From Acetofilamentum sp. (GTDB lineage Bacteria > Hydrothermota > 32-111): a DNA stretch of 43,515 nt. The stretch lies in the NCBI GenBank assembly GCA_020721805.1, contig DYMB01000004.1, positions 1-43,515 on the forward strand, given 5' to 3'. The position numbers and the translations under genes were made by a program. Below, one piece after another: positions 32,540 through 41,319 of the stretch; the stretch's first letter is position 1; every line of letters begins with the position of its first letter. The notes beneath the pieces are model-generated. The model ran no database searches. It saw nothing but the letters and a program-made list of their open reading frames with translations, and was not told the DNA's origin.

Positions 32540-33691
32540 ATGAAAAATTTTGTTTTTTATAATCCGGTAAAGATCGTTTTTGGTGTTGATTCTTTTTTTA
32601 AAACTGGTGAATACATTAATCAAATAGGTAGAAAACATCTGATAGTAATAGGTAAGGGATCTGTAAAAAAGAATGGCTTACTTGAAAGACTTCAACAAAT
32701 ATTGGATAAAAATAATTCAGAATATTTTATTCTGGAGGGTGTTAAACCTAACCCTGTGATTGAAAAAGTCAAAGAAGGGATTGAACTTGCACAAGAAAAT
32801 GGCATAGATTCCATAATCGCTTTTGGAGGTGGAAGTGTCATAGATACCGCAAAAGCCATAAGTGCAGGTTTTTATTATAAAAATGATCCATGGGATCTTT
32901 TTGAAAAGAATGTGAATATTCAAAAGGCTTTACCGATTATGGTGATACTTACAGTTTCTGCAACCGGAAGTGAGTTCAATCCGATCTCGGTCGTACAGAA
33001 TGATAGTTTAAAACATAAGATAAGATTTCAAAGTGAAAAGATTTTTCCAAAAATCTCAATACTCGATCCGGTTTTAACAACCACTTTACCTGCAAATTAT
33101 ACAGCCTTTGCTTCTGTTGATATCATATCACATGTTGTTGAAGGTTACTTTACTTCTGAAGATTTTAATACTCCGATACAGGATGGATTTGTTGAAACCA
33201 TAGTTAAAACTGTTATAAATTCAACATATAAAGTTTTAAATGATCCTGATAATGTAGAAGAGAGAGCGAATATAATGTGGGCAGCGGCTCTTGCTTTGAG
33301 TGGAATAACAACCTCCGGTATTGGGAAATTCAGATTTGAAAATCATCTTATAGAACATGCTTTAAGTGCAATATACGATATACCCCATGGCGCTGGACTC
33401 TCAATAGTTATTCCAGCATGGATGAAAGTGAATAAAAAAAGATTATCTAAAAAATTTTCTCTTTTTGGAAAAAATGTTTTCGGGATCGAAGGGAATGAAG
33501 AATATGTGGTTGATGAAACCATAAATACTCTTGAATCGTTTTTTGATAAGATAAAGTCTCCAACAAGACTTTCCAGTTATAACATAACGGATTTTGAAGA
33601 AATAAAGAAAAATGTTATCGAATGTGCTCCTTCACGGAATTTAAAAATTGATTATGAATATATTTCCGAAATTTTAGAATTTATGAGGTGA
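32540..33691 (+). CDS. Iron-type alcohol dehydrogenase (YqhD/BdhA-like)
   Basis: NAD(P)H-dependent reduction of aldehydes to alcohols. The family N-terminus FYNPVKIVFG and the nucleotide-binding GGGSVIDTAKAI are present. Four metal ligands can be placed by comparison with YqhD: Asp194 and His198 in SVDIISHVVE, His269 and His283 in ENHLIEHALSAIYDIPHGAG. At 383 residues it is normal. It is transcribed alone from its own promoter and is followed by a 700-base gap, so it could be an acquired gene; its codon use is not obviously different. The natural substrate is not determined. Confidence 0.9.
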   Translation: MKNFVFYNPVKIVFGVDSFFKTGEYINQIGRKHLIVIGKGSVKKNGLLERLQQILDKNNSEYFILEGVKPNPVIEKVKEGIELAQENGIDSIIAFGGGSVIDTAKAISAGFYYKNDPWDLFEKNVNIQKALPIMVILTVSATGSEFNPISVVQNDSLKHKIRFQSEKIFPKISILDPVLTTTLPANYTAFASVDIISHVVEGYFTSEDFNTPIQDGFVETIVKTVINSTYKVLNDPDNVEERANIMWAAALALSGITTSGIGKFRFENHLIEHALSAIYDIPHGAGLSIVIPAWMKVNKKRLSKKFSLFGKNVFGIEGNEEYVVDETINTLESFFDKIKSPTRLSSYNITDFEEIKKNVIECAPSRNLKIDYEYISEILEFMR

Positions 33692-34067
33692 TCTTTTACT
33701 TTAAGATTTGTGTGATATTTTCAAATTTTTTAAATAAAAGCAATAAGATTTTGAAATAGTAAATTTCTGAAAGATTTTAAAAGCCAACTTCATAATTTAG
33801 TTAATATGTTAATAAACTTTTTTTATATTTACCTATAATGAAAAGTTCAAGGTTTTTAAAATTTTCATTTAGCATAGAGAACCCTAAATTCTTTAGATCA
33901 ATTTATTTTATATTTAAAAAACAAGATCCTTTTTTTAATTGATCTTTTAAAATTTATAATTTAAAAAAATTATTATCTCATAAAAATATAATTTTCAACC
34001 GAACATTTTTATTCCCGAGTTTTTCCAGTTACGATATTTTTATCATTCTCTTTTTTGGTTATTATTT

Positions 34068-34276
34068 TTATAGTTTAAGTTGTCTCTTTCTATCTTTAGT
34101 CAAGACTATATTTTTTTTACTTTTTACATTTATAATTTTTACTATGGAATCTATTGAAAGATCTAATTTATACATAGTTTCAGGAAAATTTCTCTTTTAT
34201 CCATCATAATACTTTTTAATAACATTATACGGTTTCAATCACATAGATGTAAAATCTTGATATCTGGATAATGGTT
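34068..34276 (-). pseudogene. Possible decayed coding remnant
   Basis: On the minus strand a readable segment NHYPDIKILHLCD is followed by a frameshift, the piece LKPYNVIKKYYDG, one TAA, and then an open stretch of about 40 codons (KRNFPETMYKLDLSIDSIVK and further) to a TAA at 34068-34070. It looks like eroded protein-coding sequence, but I cannot name a family and the AT-rich context makes chance possible. Confidence 0.2.
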
Positions 34277-34344
34277 AAAAAAATAATTTTTTTTAATTTA
34301 TCACTCATTTTATAATAACTTACCGAAATTTTTATTCAATATAC

Positions 34345-34372
34345 TTGATTTTTCAGATAAATAGAATAAAAT
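34345..34372 (+). promoter_or_regulatory. Promoter for ppdK operon
   Basis: TTGATT (34345-34350) and TAAAAT (34367-34372) are 16 bases apart. AGGAGG (34397-34402) follows, eight bases before the ATG. Confidence 0.55.
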
Positions 34373-34410
34373 AAAAATCTAAAAATTTCGAAAATCAGGA
34401 GGTTTTAAAA

Positions 34411-37065
34411 ATGAAAAAGATGATCTACTTCTTTGGTAAAAATATGACGGAAGGAAACGCTTCTATGAGAATGTTACTTGGCGGAAAAGGAGCGAACCTC
34501 GCCGAAATGGCTTCAATCGGTTTACCTGTTCCTCCAGGATTTACAATAACTACAGAAGTTTGTGCTTATTTCTCAAAAAACAATGGAGTTTATCCTGATG
34601 GACTTAAAGAGAATGTTGAAGAGAATATGAAAAAATTGGAAAATGTCCTCAGGAAAAATTTTGGAAATAAAGATAATCCTTTGCTTGTTTCGGTAAGATC
34701 AGGCGCACCTGCATCAATGCCAGGAATGATGGATACGATATTGAATCTTGGATTGAACGACCAGACTGTTAAAGGTCTTTCAAAATCAACAAATAACGAA
34801 AGGTTCGCCTACGATGCTTATAGAAGATTTATACAGATGTATGGAGATGTGGTTCTTCATGTTGAACATAAACTTTTCGAAAAAGTTTTAAATTCGGTGA
34901 AATCTGAGAGAAAGATAAAATTTGATATAGAGCTCAATGTTGATGATTTGAAAAGAGTGGTTAAACTGTATAAAGAACTTGTAAAAGAAAAGACAGGAAA
35001 AGATTTTCCAGAGGATGTTCAAATTCAACTCTGGGGTGCTATAGAAGCCGTTTTCAAATCATGGAACAATGAAAGGGCGATAGCATACAGAAAAATAGAA
35101 AAGATTCCACAAGATTGGGGAACAGCCGTTAATGTTCAATCTATGGTTTTTGGAAATATGGGAAATGATTCCGCAACCGGAGTCGCATTCACAAGGAATC
35201 CATCGACAGGTGAAAATTATTTTTATGGTGAATATCTTGTCAACGCACAGGGTGAAGATGTTGTCGCTGGGATAAGAACTCCACAACCTATAAACATAAA
35301 TTCAAAAACAGATGAAACTCAAAAGACTCTTGAAGAGATTATGCCACAACTTTATAAAGAACTTGAGAGTTATAGAAATATACTTGAAAAACATTATAAA
35401 GATATGCAGGATGTGGAGTTTACCATAGAAAAGGGTAAACTGTGGATGCTTCAAACAAGAAATGGTAAAAGGACACCTCAGGCTTCCATAAAAATAGCTA
35501 TAAATCTTTTTGAAGAAGGGTTGATCGATAAAAAGACTGTCGTTCTAAGGGTTACCACCAAAGATGTTGATGGTATGTTACACCCGATGATAGATCCAAA
35601 AGTGAAAATAAATGTTCTTGCGAAAGGATTACCCGCTTCACCGGGAGCAGCGAGTGGAAGAATAGTATTCAGCGCGAAGGATGCTGTCGTGAGAAAAAAG
35701 GATGAAAATGATCTTATTCTTGTAAGAGAGGAAACTTCTCCTGAGGATATAGTTGGAATGAATCTTTGTAACGGTATACTTACAGCAAGAGGTGGAATGA
35801 CATCGCACGCTGCGGTTGTTGCAAGGGGATTGGGTAAACCATGTGTTGTGGGCTGCTCGGATCTTGAAATAGATTTTGAAAAAAGAATAATGAAGATAAA
35901 AGATAGAGTTTTAAAGGATGGAGATTACATAACAATAGATGGTTCAACTGGAAGAGTTATAGAAGGTAATGTAAACAAGGTTAAACCTGAGTTGAAAAAT
36001 GAATTTCAAAAACTAATGGAGTTCACTGATGAGTTTAAGAAACTTGAGATCAGAGCAAACGCTGACACCCCAAATGATGCTATGATAGCAAGGAATTTCG
36101 GAGCAAAGGGGATAGGACTCTGCAGGACCGAACATATGTTTTTTGGAGAAGATAGAATTGAGGCGATGAGGTATATGATACTTTCTTCAACATCCGAAGA
36201 GAGAAGAAAAGCACTGGAAAAAATACTACCTATGCAAAGAGAAGATTTTGTTGGTATATTTAGAGCGATGGATGGGTATCCTGTTGTTATAAGAACACTC
36301 GATCCACCATTACATGAATTTTTACCAAAGGAAGAAACTCAAATAAAAATACTCGCTTCAAAGATGGGCATTTCTGTTGATACCTTACAGCAGAAGATAG
36401 ATAGTTTGAAAGAAACAAATCCCATGCTTGGACATAGAGGATGCAGATTGGGAATCTCATATCCTGAAATTACAGAAATGCAGGCAAGAGCCATAATAGA
36501 GGCAGCATGCATTGTTACAAGAGAAGGCAAAAAGGTTATTCCCGAAATTATGATACCACTTGTCGGTAATATAAAAGAATTGAAGTTACAAAAGGATTTG
36601 GTTGTTGAAACTATGAAAAAAGTGTTTAAAGAATATGGTATGGAGATAAAAGTTTTAATTGGAACTATGATAGAGTTACCGAGAGCAGCCCTGACAGCTT
36701 TTGAGATAGCAAAAGAAGCTGACTTCTTCTCCTTCGGTACTAACGATCTTACACAGACAACACTTGGATTTTCAAGAGATGATGTTGGCCCCATACTGAG
36801 AACCTATATAGATGAGAAAAAGATTTTAGATAACGATCCTTTCCAGACCCTTGATCAGGTTGGGGTTGGAAGGTTGATAAAAATTGCGATTGAGGATGCC
36901 AAGAAAGTCAATCCAGAAATTGAAATTGGAGTATGCGGCGAACATGGTGGAGATCCAGCATCGATAGAATTTTTCAATAAGAATGGATTTGATTATGTTT
37001 CCTGTTCACCATTCAGGGTCCCGGTGGCAAGACTTGCGGCAGCTCAAAGTGAATTGAGAAAATAG
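34411..37065 (+). CDS. ppdK: Pyruvate, phosphate dikinase
   Basis: Interconverts pyruvate, ATP and Pi with phosphoenolpyruvate, AMP and PPi. The N-terminal ATP-grasp domain starts FFGKNMTEGNAS... with GGKGANLAEMASIGLPVPPG. The swivel-domain phosphohistidine is His466 in GGMTSHAAVVARGLG. The C-terminal PEP-binding barrel has the FGTNDLTQTTLGFSRDD and GVCGEHGGDP signatures. At 884 residues it is full length. It is first in an operon and only eight bases from serS. It points to PPi-linked glycolysis or gluconeogenesis. Confidence 0.97.
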   Translation: MKKMIYFFGKNMTEGNASMRMLLGGKGANLAEMASIGLPVPPGFTITTEVCAYFSKNNGVYPDGLKENVEENMKKLENVLRKNFGNKDNPLLVSVRSGAPASMPGMMDTILNLGLNDQTVKGLSKSTNNERFAYDAYRRFIQMYGDVVLHVEHKLFEKVLNSVKSERKIKFDIELNVDDLKRVVKLYKELVKEKTGKDFPEDVQIQLWGAIEAVFKSWNNERAIAYRKIEKIPQDWGTAVNVQSMVFGNMGNDSATGVAFTRNPSTGENYFYGEYLVNAQGEDVVAGIRTPQPININSKTDETQKTLEEIMPQLYKELESYRNILEKHYKDMQDVEFTIEKGKLWMLQTRNGKRTPQASIKIAINLFEEGLIDKKTVVLRVTTKDVDGMLHPMIDPKVKINVLAKGLPASPGAASGRIVFSAKDAVVRKKDENDLILVREETSPEDIVGMNLCNGILTARGGMTSHAAVVARGLGKPCVVGCSDLEIDFEKRIMKIKDRVLKDGDYITIDGSTGRVIEGNVNKVKPELKNEFQKLMEFTDEFKKLEIRANADTPNDAMIARNFGAKGIGLCRTEHMFFGEDRIEAMRYMILSSTSEERRKALEKILPMQREDFVGIFRAMDGYPVVIRTLDPPLHEFLPKEETQIKILASKMGISVDTLQQKIDSLKETNPMLGHRGCRLGISYPEITEMQARAIIEAACIVTREGKKVIPEIMIPLVGNIKELKLQKDLVVETMKKVFKEYGMEIKVLIGTMIELPRAALTAFEIAKEADFFSFGTNDLTQTTLGFSRDDVGPILRTYIDEKKILDNDPFQTLDQVGVGRLIKIAIEDAKKVNPEIEIGVCGEHGGDPASIEFFNKNGFDYVSCSPFRVPVARLAAAQSELRK

Positions 37066-37073
37066 GAGAAAAA

Positions 37074-38339
37074 ATGCTTGATAGGGAGTTTATAATTAAA
37101 AATAGAGAACTCGTTGAAAAAACATGTTATGCCAAAAAAGTAAAAATAGATTTTAACAATTTGTTTTCATTGTTTGATAAAAGGAAAAATCTACTAAACT
37201 CCCTTAACCTTTTAAGAGAAGAAAAAAACAAAAACAGTTTTGAAGTTGCAAATAGACGAAAAAATGGAGAGGATGTAAATCCTCTCCTTGAAAAGGGAAA
37301 AGAAATCTCCCAGAAAATAAAAAAAATAGAGGATGGTTTATCCGGGGTCGAAATACAGGAATTTGAAATTTTAAAATGGATTCCAAACATTCTTGATCCT
37401 GAAGTCCCAACAGGGGAAAATTCCACTTTTAAAATTGTAAAAGAGCAGGGAGATTTTTCGAAAAAGGGATTTTCATATTTTGATATTCTCCAAAATAGCG
37501 GTAGTGTTGATTTTAAAAGGGGGACAAAGATATCGGCATCCCATTTCCCTCTCTATATCGGTAAAGCCGCATATCTGGAAAGGATTCTGATAAATTTTAT
37601 GCTCGATCTGCATACAACAAAACATAACTATACTGAAGTTTTTCCACCATTTCTTGTAAACTATGATACACTCTTTTCGACAGGACAATTACCTAAACTT
37701 GAGGAGGATATGTATAAACTCAAAGATGATGAATTCTTCCTCATACCAACAGCCGAGGTTCCGGTCACAAATATCTATAAGGATGAAATTTTAACTGAAA
37801 AAAGTTTGCCCATAAAATTTGTAGCATATTCCGCATGTTTTAGAAGAGAAGCAGGCTCTTACGGAAAGGATACCAAAGGTTTAAAAAGATTACATCAGTT
37901 TAACAAGGTTGAACTTGTTAGATTTACAAAACCTCAGGATTCTAAAAAAGAACATCAAGAGATGCTAAAAGAAGCCGAAAAGGTTCTTAAACTTCTTGAT
38001 CTATCATATCGTGTGATACTTTTACCTGATTACGATACTTCTTTTTCCTCCTCCAAAACTTATGATATTGAAGTATGGGCTGAAGGGTCAGGTGAGTTTC
38101 TTGAAGTTTCTTCGGTTAGCAATTTTCTCGATTTTCAGGCTCGTAGAGGAAAGATTAGGTTTAAAAATAAAGAGGGAAAAAATGTTTTTGTGCATACACT
38201 GAACGGATCAGGTCTTGCAACGCCAAGGACGGTTATCGCGATCATCGAAAAATATCAGATTTCTGATGATGATTTTGATTTTCCCCCCATTCTTAAAGAT
38301 TACATAAAATTTGGGAAAGAAATTTTTAAAGAGGTTTGA
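37074..38339 (+). CDS. serS: Seryl-tRNA synthetase
   Basis: Charges tRNA-Ser. An N-terminal coiled-coil arm (about 30-110) binds the tRNA. The class II core has the serine-site FFLIPTAEVPVTN, motif 2 AYSACFRREAGSYGKDTKGL followed by LHQFNKVELV, and motif 3 NGSGLATPRTVIAIIE. At 421 residues it is normal. AGGAG lies just before the ATG, and its TGA shares one base with the start of spoIID. Confidence 0.96.
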   Translation: MLDREFIIKNRELVEKTCYAKKVKIDFNNLFSLFDKRKNLLNSLNLLREEKNKNSFEVANRRKNGEDVNPLLEKGKEISQKIKKIEDGLSGVEIQEFEILKWIPNILDPEVPTGENSTFKIVKEQGDFSKKGFSYFDILQNSGSVDFKRGTKISASHFPLYIGKAAYLERILINFMLDLHTTKHNYTEVFPPFLVNYDTLFSTGQLPKLEEDMYKLKDDEFFLIPTAEVPVTNIYKDEILTEKSLPIKFVAYSACFRREAGSYGKDTKGLKRLHQFNKVELVRFTKPQDSKKEHQEMLKEAEKVLKLLDLSYRVILLPDYDTSFSSSKTYDIEVWAEGSGEFLEVSSVSNFLDFQARRGKIRFKNKEGKNVFVHTLNGSGLATPRTVIAIIEKYQISDDDFDFPPILKDYIKFGKEIFKEV

Positions 38340-39571
38340 TGAAAAAAAGATTCTTTCTCTTTTTTTCATATTTAATCATTCTTTTTATAGGATGTTCAAA
38401 AAACTATAATATAGAATCTAATAAAAATGAACCTGTTTTGAGGGTTGCACTTAAACATAAAGTAAAGGATACATTCATAACTTCCACAGGTGAATACAAA
38501 ATTTCTACCCAGACAGGTGAACTCATTTTAACACCTGATGATACCTGTTTTATTTATTCTTTAGGGTCCTCACCTCAAGTTTATATAAACCGTTCAAAAA
38601 AAATAATGATAAAAAATTATCCTTTAAAATTTATCCCTTTACAAAGAAAAAATTTTATAATCTATGAAGGGATGGTTTACAGAGGTCAAATACAGATCAT
38701 AAAGGATGTCGATGGTTTTATACTCCCCATCAATATAGTTTACCTTGAAGATTATTTGAAAGGCGTTGTTCCATCGGAGATAGGTAAACTTGATAAAAAA
38801 AGGTTTGAAGCCTTAAAAGCACAGGCTGTTGCAGCAAGAACTTATGCTATAAAGAATCTAAACAGATATTATGATATGGGATACGATCTCGAATCAACCA
38901 TTTCAGATCAGGTTTACAGAGGTGTTCTTGTTGAGGATACGCTCGTAAATCTTGCTGTTGAGTTTACAAAAGGAGAAATAATAACATATAAAGATAAACC
39001 AATAGAAGCAAAATATCATTCCACCTGTGGAGGTTATACGAGTAATAATGAAGATGAATGGGGTGGAACCCCTCAACCATATCTAAGATCTGTGAAAGAT
39101 TCTCCCGGTGGATGTCTTTGGATTTCTTCTAAACCATACTGTAAAGATTCGAAACATTTCTTATGGACATATCAATTCGAAAGGGGAACTTTTTATAAAA
39201 TTGTTTCAAAGAACGCATCAAACATTTTTAATGCTGATCTTGATGTTGTTAAATTTAAAATAAATAAAAAGGATAAACATAAAAGAGTGGTTGAGGTTGA
39301 ACTTAAAACTAAAGATGGTAAAAAATATTATGTTAAAGGACTGAACATAAGAAAGTTGATAACTTTTGAAGAGTATTATGGCGGATTTTTGAAAAGCCGT
39401 TTATTTGAAATAAAAGAGGATAAAGAAAAAATAGTGATATCTGGAAAGGGATTCGGACATGGTGTTGGTATGTGTCAGTATGGTGCTATGGAGATGGCAA
39501 AAAGAGGTAAAAATTACAAAGAAATCTTAAAGCACTATTACAGGGGGACCAAATTAAAAAAGTTGTACTGA
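38339..39571 (+). CDS. SpoIID/LytB-family lipoprotein, probable lytic transglycosylase
   Basis: The signal peptide ends in the lipobox LFIGC (Cys19). The SpoIID domain has the segments YLKGVVPSEI (with the Glu expected to be catalytic), LKAQAVAARTYAI, the CGGYTSNNEDEWGGTPQPYL region, and the C-terminal GKGFGHGVGMCQYGAMEMAK. In spore-formers SpoIID digests septal peptidoglycan; in non-sporulating bacteria SpoIID-like proteins act in wall turnover or division. The ATG at 38339 is used; a TTG just upstream is also open. It lies inside a serS operon and leads into the tamA/tamB genes. It has 410 residues. Confidence 0.88.
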   Translation: MKKRFFLFFSYLIILFIGCSKNYNIESNKNEPVLRVALKHKVKDTFITSTGEYKISTQTGELILTPDDTCFIYSLGSSPQVYINRSKKIMIKNYPLKFIPLQRKNFIIYEGMVYRGQIQIIKDVDGFILPINIVYLEDYLKGVVPSEIGKLDKKRFEALKAQAVAARTYAIKNLNRYYDMGYDLESTISDQVYRGVLVEDTLVNLAVEFTKGEIITYKDKPIEAKYHSTCGGYTSNNEDEWGGTPQPYLRSVKDSPGGCLWISSKPYCKDSKHFLWTYQFERGTFYKIVSKNASNIFNADLDVVKFKINKKDKHKRVVEVELKTKDGKKYYVKGLNIRKLITFEEYYGGFLKSRLFEIKEDKEKIVISGKGFGHGVGMCQYGAMEMAKRGKNYKEILKHYYRGTKLKKLY

Positions 39572-41319
39572 TTTTTTTTTATCTGATATTTTCTATATCC
39601 ATATTTTCTGAAAAAATCAGGAACATTTTAATCGAAGGGAATATATATTATTCAGAAAAAGAGATAATAAAAGTTTTAAAAATAAAACAGGGGTTGAATA
39701 TAAGCAAAGTGGATTTCAATAAAAGAAAGAATCTACTTATTTCTTTCTATAGATCAAAAGGTTTTCTCGATGTGGTTATTGAAAATTTTGAAATGCGTAC
39801 CATTTTAGGTTATACTGATGTTTACATAAAGATTCAGGAAGGATTTTTAACAACTTTAAAAGACATTAAAGTTTTTGGTAATACCATATTTGATGATGAA
39901 ACGATTCTATCAGTATTTGAATTTAAAGAAAATTCACCTTTGGATTTGAATAGAGTATATCAAAAGGAGATAACTATTCTTGATATGTATGCTTCTGTTG
40001 GGTACATTTATGCAAAAGTTAATTTTGATTTTATATCACAGGAAAATAGGTATAGGAAAGTTTTATATGTCAACATTGATGAAGGGCAAAAAACTTTTTT
40101 AAGAAACATTTATTTTGATTCGGTTAATTTTAAAAACACGAAAAAAATTTTTGAAATAGAAACAAAAAATTTTAAAAATAAAGATTACAAACCTGAGGAT
40201 ATATACTTTTTACAGAGAAAAATTTTTTCAACAAATCTTTTTAACTCTTTAAATTTTAAAATAGATGGTATTCCCGATGAAAAGGAGACTCTTGATGTAT
40301 TTTTCTTTGGAGAGGAGAAAAAGAAAAATTGGATATCTTTATCATTTTTATACCAGTTTCCAAACAAGATTAAAATATCCACAGGGATTGGCAACGATAA
40401 TCTTTTTAACGGTGCGGAAAAATTATCTCTTGAAACTTCTGTTTCAGCCTCATTTTTGTTTGATCAAAATTTTTTATACGATAAATGGTTTTATACTATT
40501 TTTAAGTATAATATTCCATATATTTATAATACACTTTTCTCTTTGAATTTGCTCACCGGGTTCAACATTGAGAGCAATCCAAATTTCCTAAAAAGGGATC
40601 TCGTTACCAATTTGGGAGTTAGTAGAATGTTAGGATCTTTTTCTTTTTCCAACAACTGGTATTATAGATATTCTTTGATAGATACTTTTTATGAAGATAA
40701 AAGTTTCAGATATGAAAAAACTACAACCAATTTGGTTAACTTCAACATCATTTTCAATTCAAGGGACGAGCTGATTTTCCCAAGAAAAGGAAATTACACT
40801 TCGACAAAAATTGAGTATGCTGGAGGTATTTTAAGAGGTTATAACAATTTTTATAGATTCGTTTATGAAAATATTTACTACATAGGATATAGAAATCTTA
40901 TAGTAAACTCTTTCAGAATGAGAACTGGAATAATTTTCCCATATGGGGCTTCATTGAAAAATGGAATTTCCATAAATGAACAATTTACATTGGGAGGGAT
41001 ATCAAGTATAAGGGGAGTTGAACAGGATTCAATAGGACCTTTGAATGATCTGGGAACCCATTCTGGAAACTTTCTGGTGAATTTAAACTATGAGTTAAGA
41101 GTCATAGCATACCATTCCTTTGGTATGGTTTATTTTTTTGATAGTGGATTTTTAAAAGAAGATTTCAATTTTCAGATGAATATAAAAGATTTTGTTTTTG
41201 CCGGAGGTATTGGATTATTTTATAATACATTTCTTGGTACTATAAGATTTGATATTGCCAGACCTTTGAATGCTCAGGGAAACACAAAGTATTATTTTAA
41301 TTTAGGAAATCCTTTTTAA
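39553..41319 (+). CDS. tamA: Omp85-family outer-membrane protein with POTRA domains, TamA-like
   Basis: The first ATG/GTG/TTG in frame is a TTG at 39694, which would leave a protein without signal peptide and with half of the first POTRA. The frame is open upstream to 39511. Its peptide, starting at an ATT at 39553, reads KKVVLIFFYLIFSISIFS after the initiator, a perfect signal peptide. AGGGGG lies five bases before the ATT, so I take this as the start. About three POTRA domains follow (roughly 20-250), then a 16-strand barrel with IRGV in the loop 6 position and a C-terminal Phe (KYYFNLGNPF). Three POTRAs and the downstream tamB-like gene favour TamA over BamA. It overlaps spoIID by 19 bases. 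Confidence 0.8.
   Translation: MKKVVLIFFYLIFSISIFSEKIRNILIEGNIYYSEKEIIKVLKIKQGLNISKVDFNKRKNLLISFYRSKGFLDVVIENFEMRTILGYTDVYIKIQEGFLTTLKDIKVFGNTIFDDETILSVFEFKENSPLDLNRVYQKEITILDMYASVGYIYAKVNFDFISQENRYRKVLYVNIDEGQKTFLRNIYFDSVNFKNTKKIFEIETKNFKNKDYKPEDIYFLQRKIFSTNLFNSLNFKIDGIPDEKETLDVFFFGEEKKKNWISLSFLYQFPNKIKISTGIGNDNLFNGAEKLSLETSVSASFLFDQNFLYDKWFYTIFKYNIPYIYNTLFSLNLLTGFNIESNPNFLKRDLVTNLGVSRMLGSFSFSNNWYYRYSLIDTFYEDKSFRYEKTTTNLVNFNIIFNSRDELIFPRKGNYTSTKIEYAGGILRGYNNFYRFVYENIYYIGYRNLIVNSFRMRTGIIFPYGASLKNGISINEQFTLGGISSIRGVEQDSIGPLNDLGTHSGNFLVNLNYELRVIAYHSFGMVYFFDSGFLKEDFNFQMNIKDFVFAGGIGLFYNTFLGTIRFDIARPLNAQGNTKYYFNLGNPF

Larger units (their letters stand above)
33692..34410. other. 719-base AT-rich gene-free stretch
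   Basis: No ordinary gene is visible. A 9-bp inverted repeat, AGATCAATT (33895-33903) and AATTGATCT (33937-33945), separated by 33 bases, is the only clear structure in the first half. A possible decayed minus-strand reading fragment lies at 34068-34276, and the ppdK promoter at the end. A leader RNA for ppdK or a decayed gene are both possible. Confidence 0.4.

Noticed and set aside
33895-33945. AGATCAATT/AATTGATCT inverted repeat as a terminator for alcohol dehydrogenase
   Set aside because: The arms are 33 bases apart, AT-rich and not followed by a clean T-run on the plus strand; the distance from the stop codon is over 200 bases.
31968-34278. 12-base match GATAATGGTTAA shared by the decayed element (31968-31979) and the gap before ppdK (34267-34278)
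   Set aside because: It could mean a second element end, but one AT-rich 12-mer without matching inverted ends is too weak.
36339-36794. Long antisense open frame within ppdK (151 codons), and similar ones in hslU and aspS
   Set aside because: They mirror strongly conserved genes, have no ribosome-binding sites and no recognisable protein pattern.
39694-41319. TTG at 39694 as the start of the Omp85 gene
   Set aside because: It would remove the signal peptide and the first half of POTRA 1, and it has no good ribosome-binding site at the right distance.
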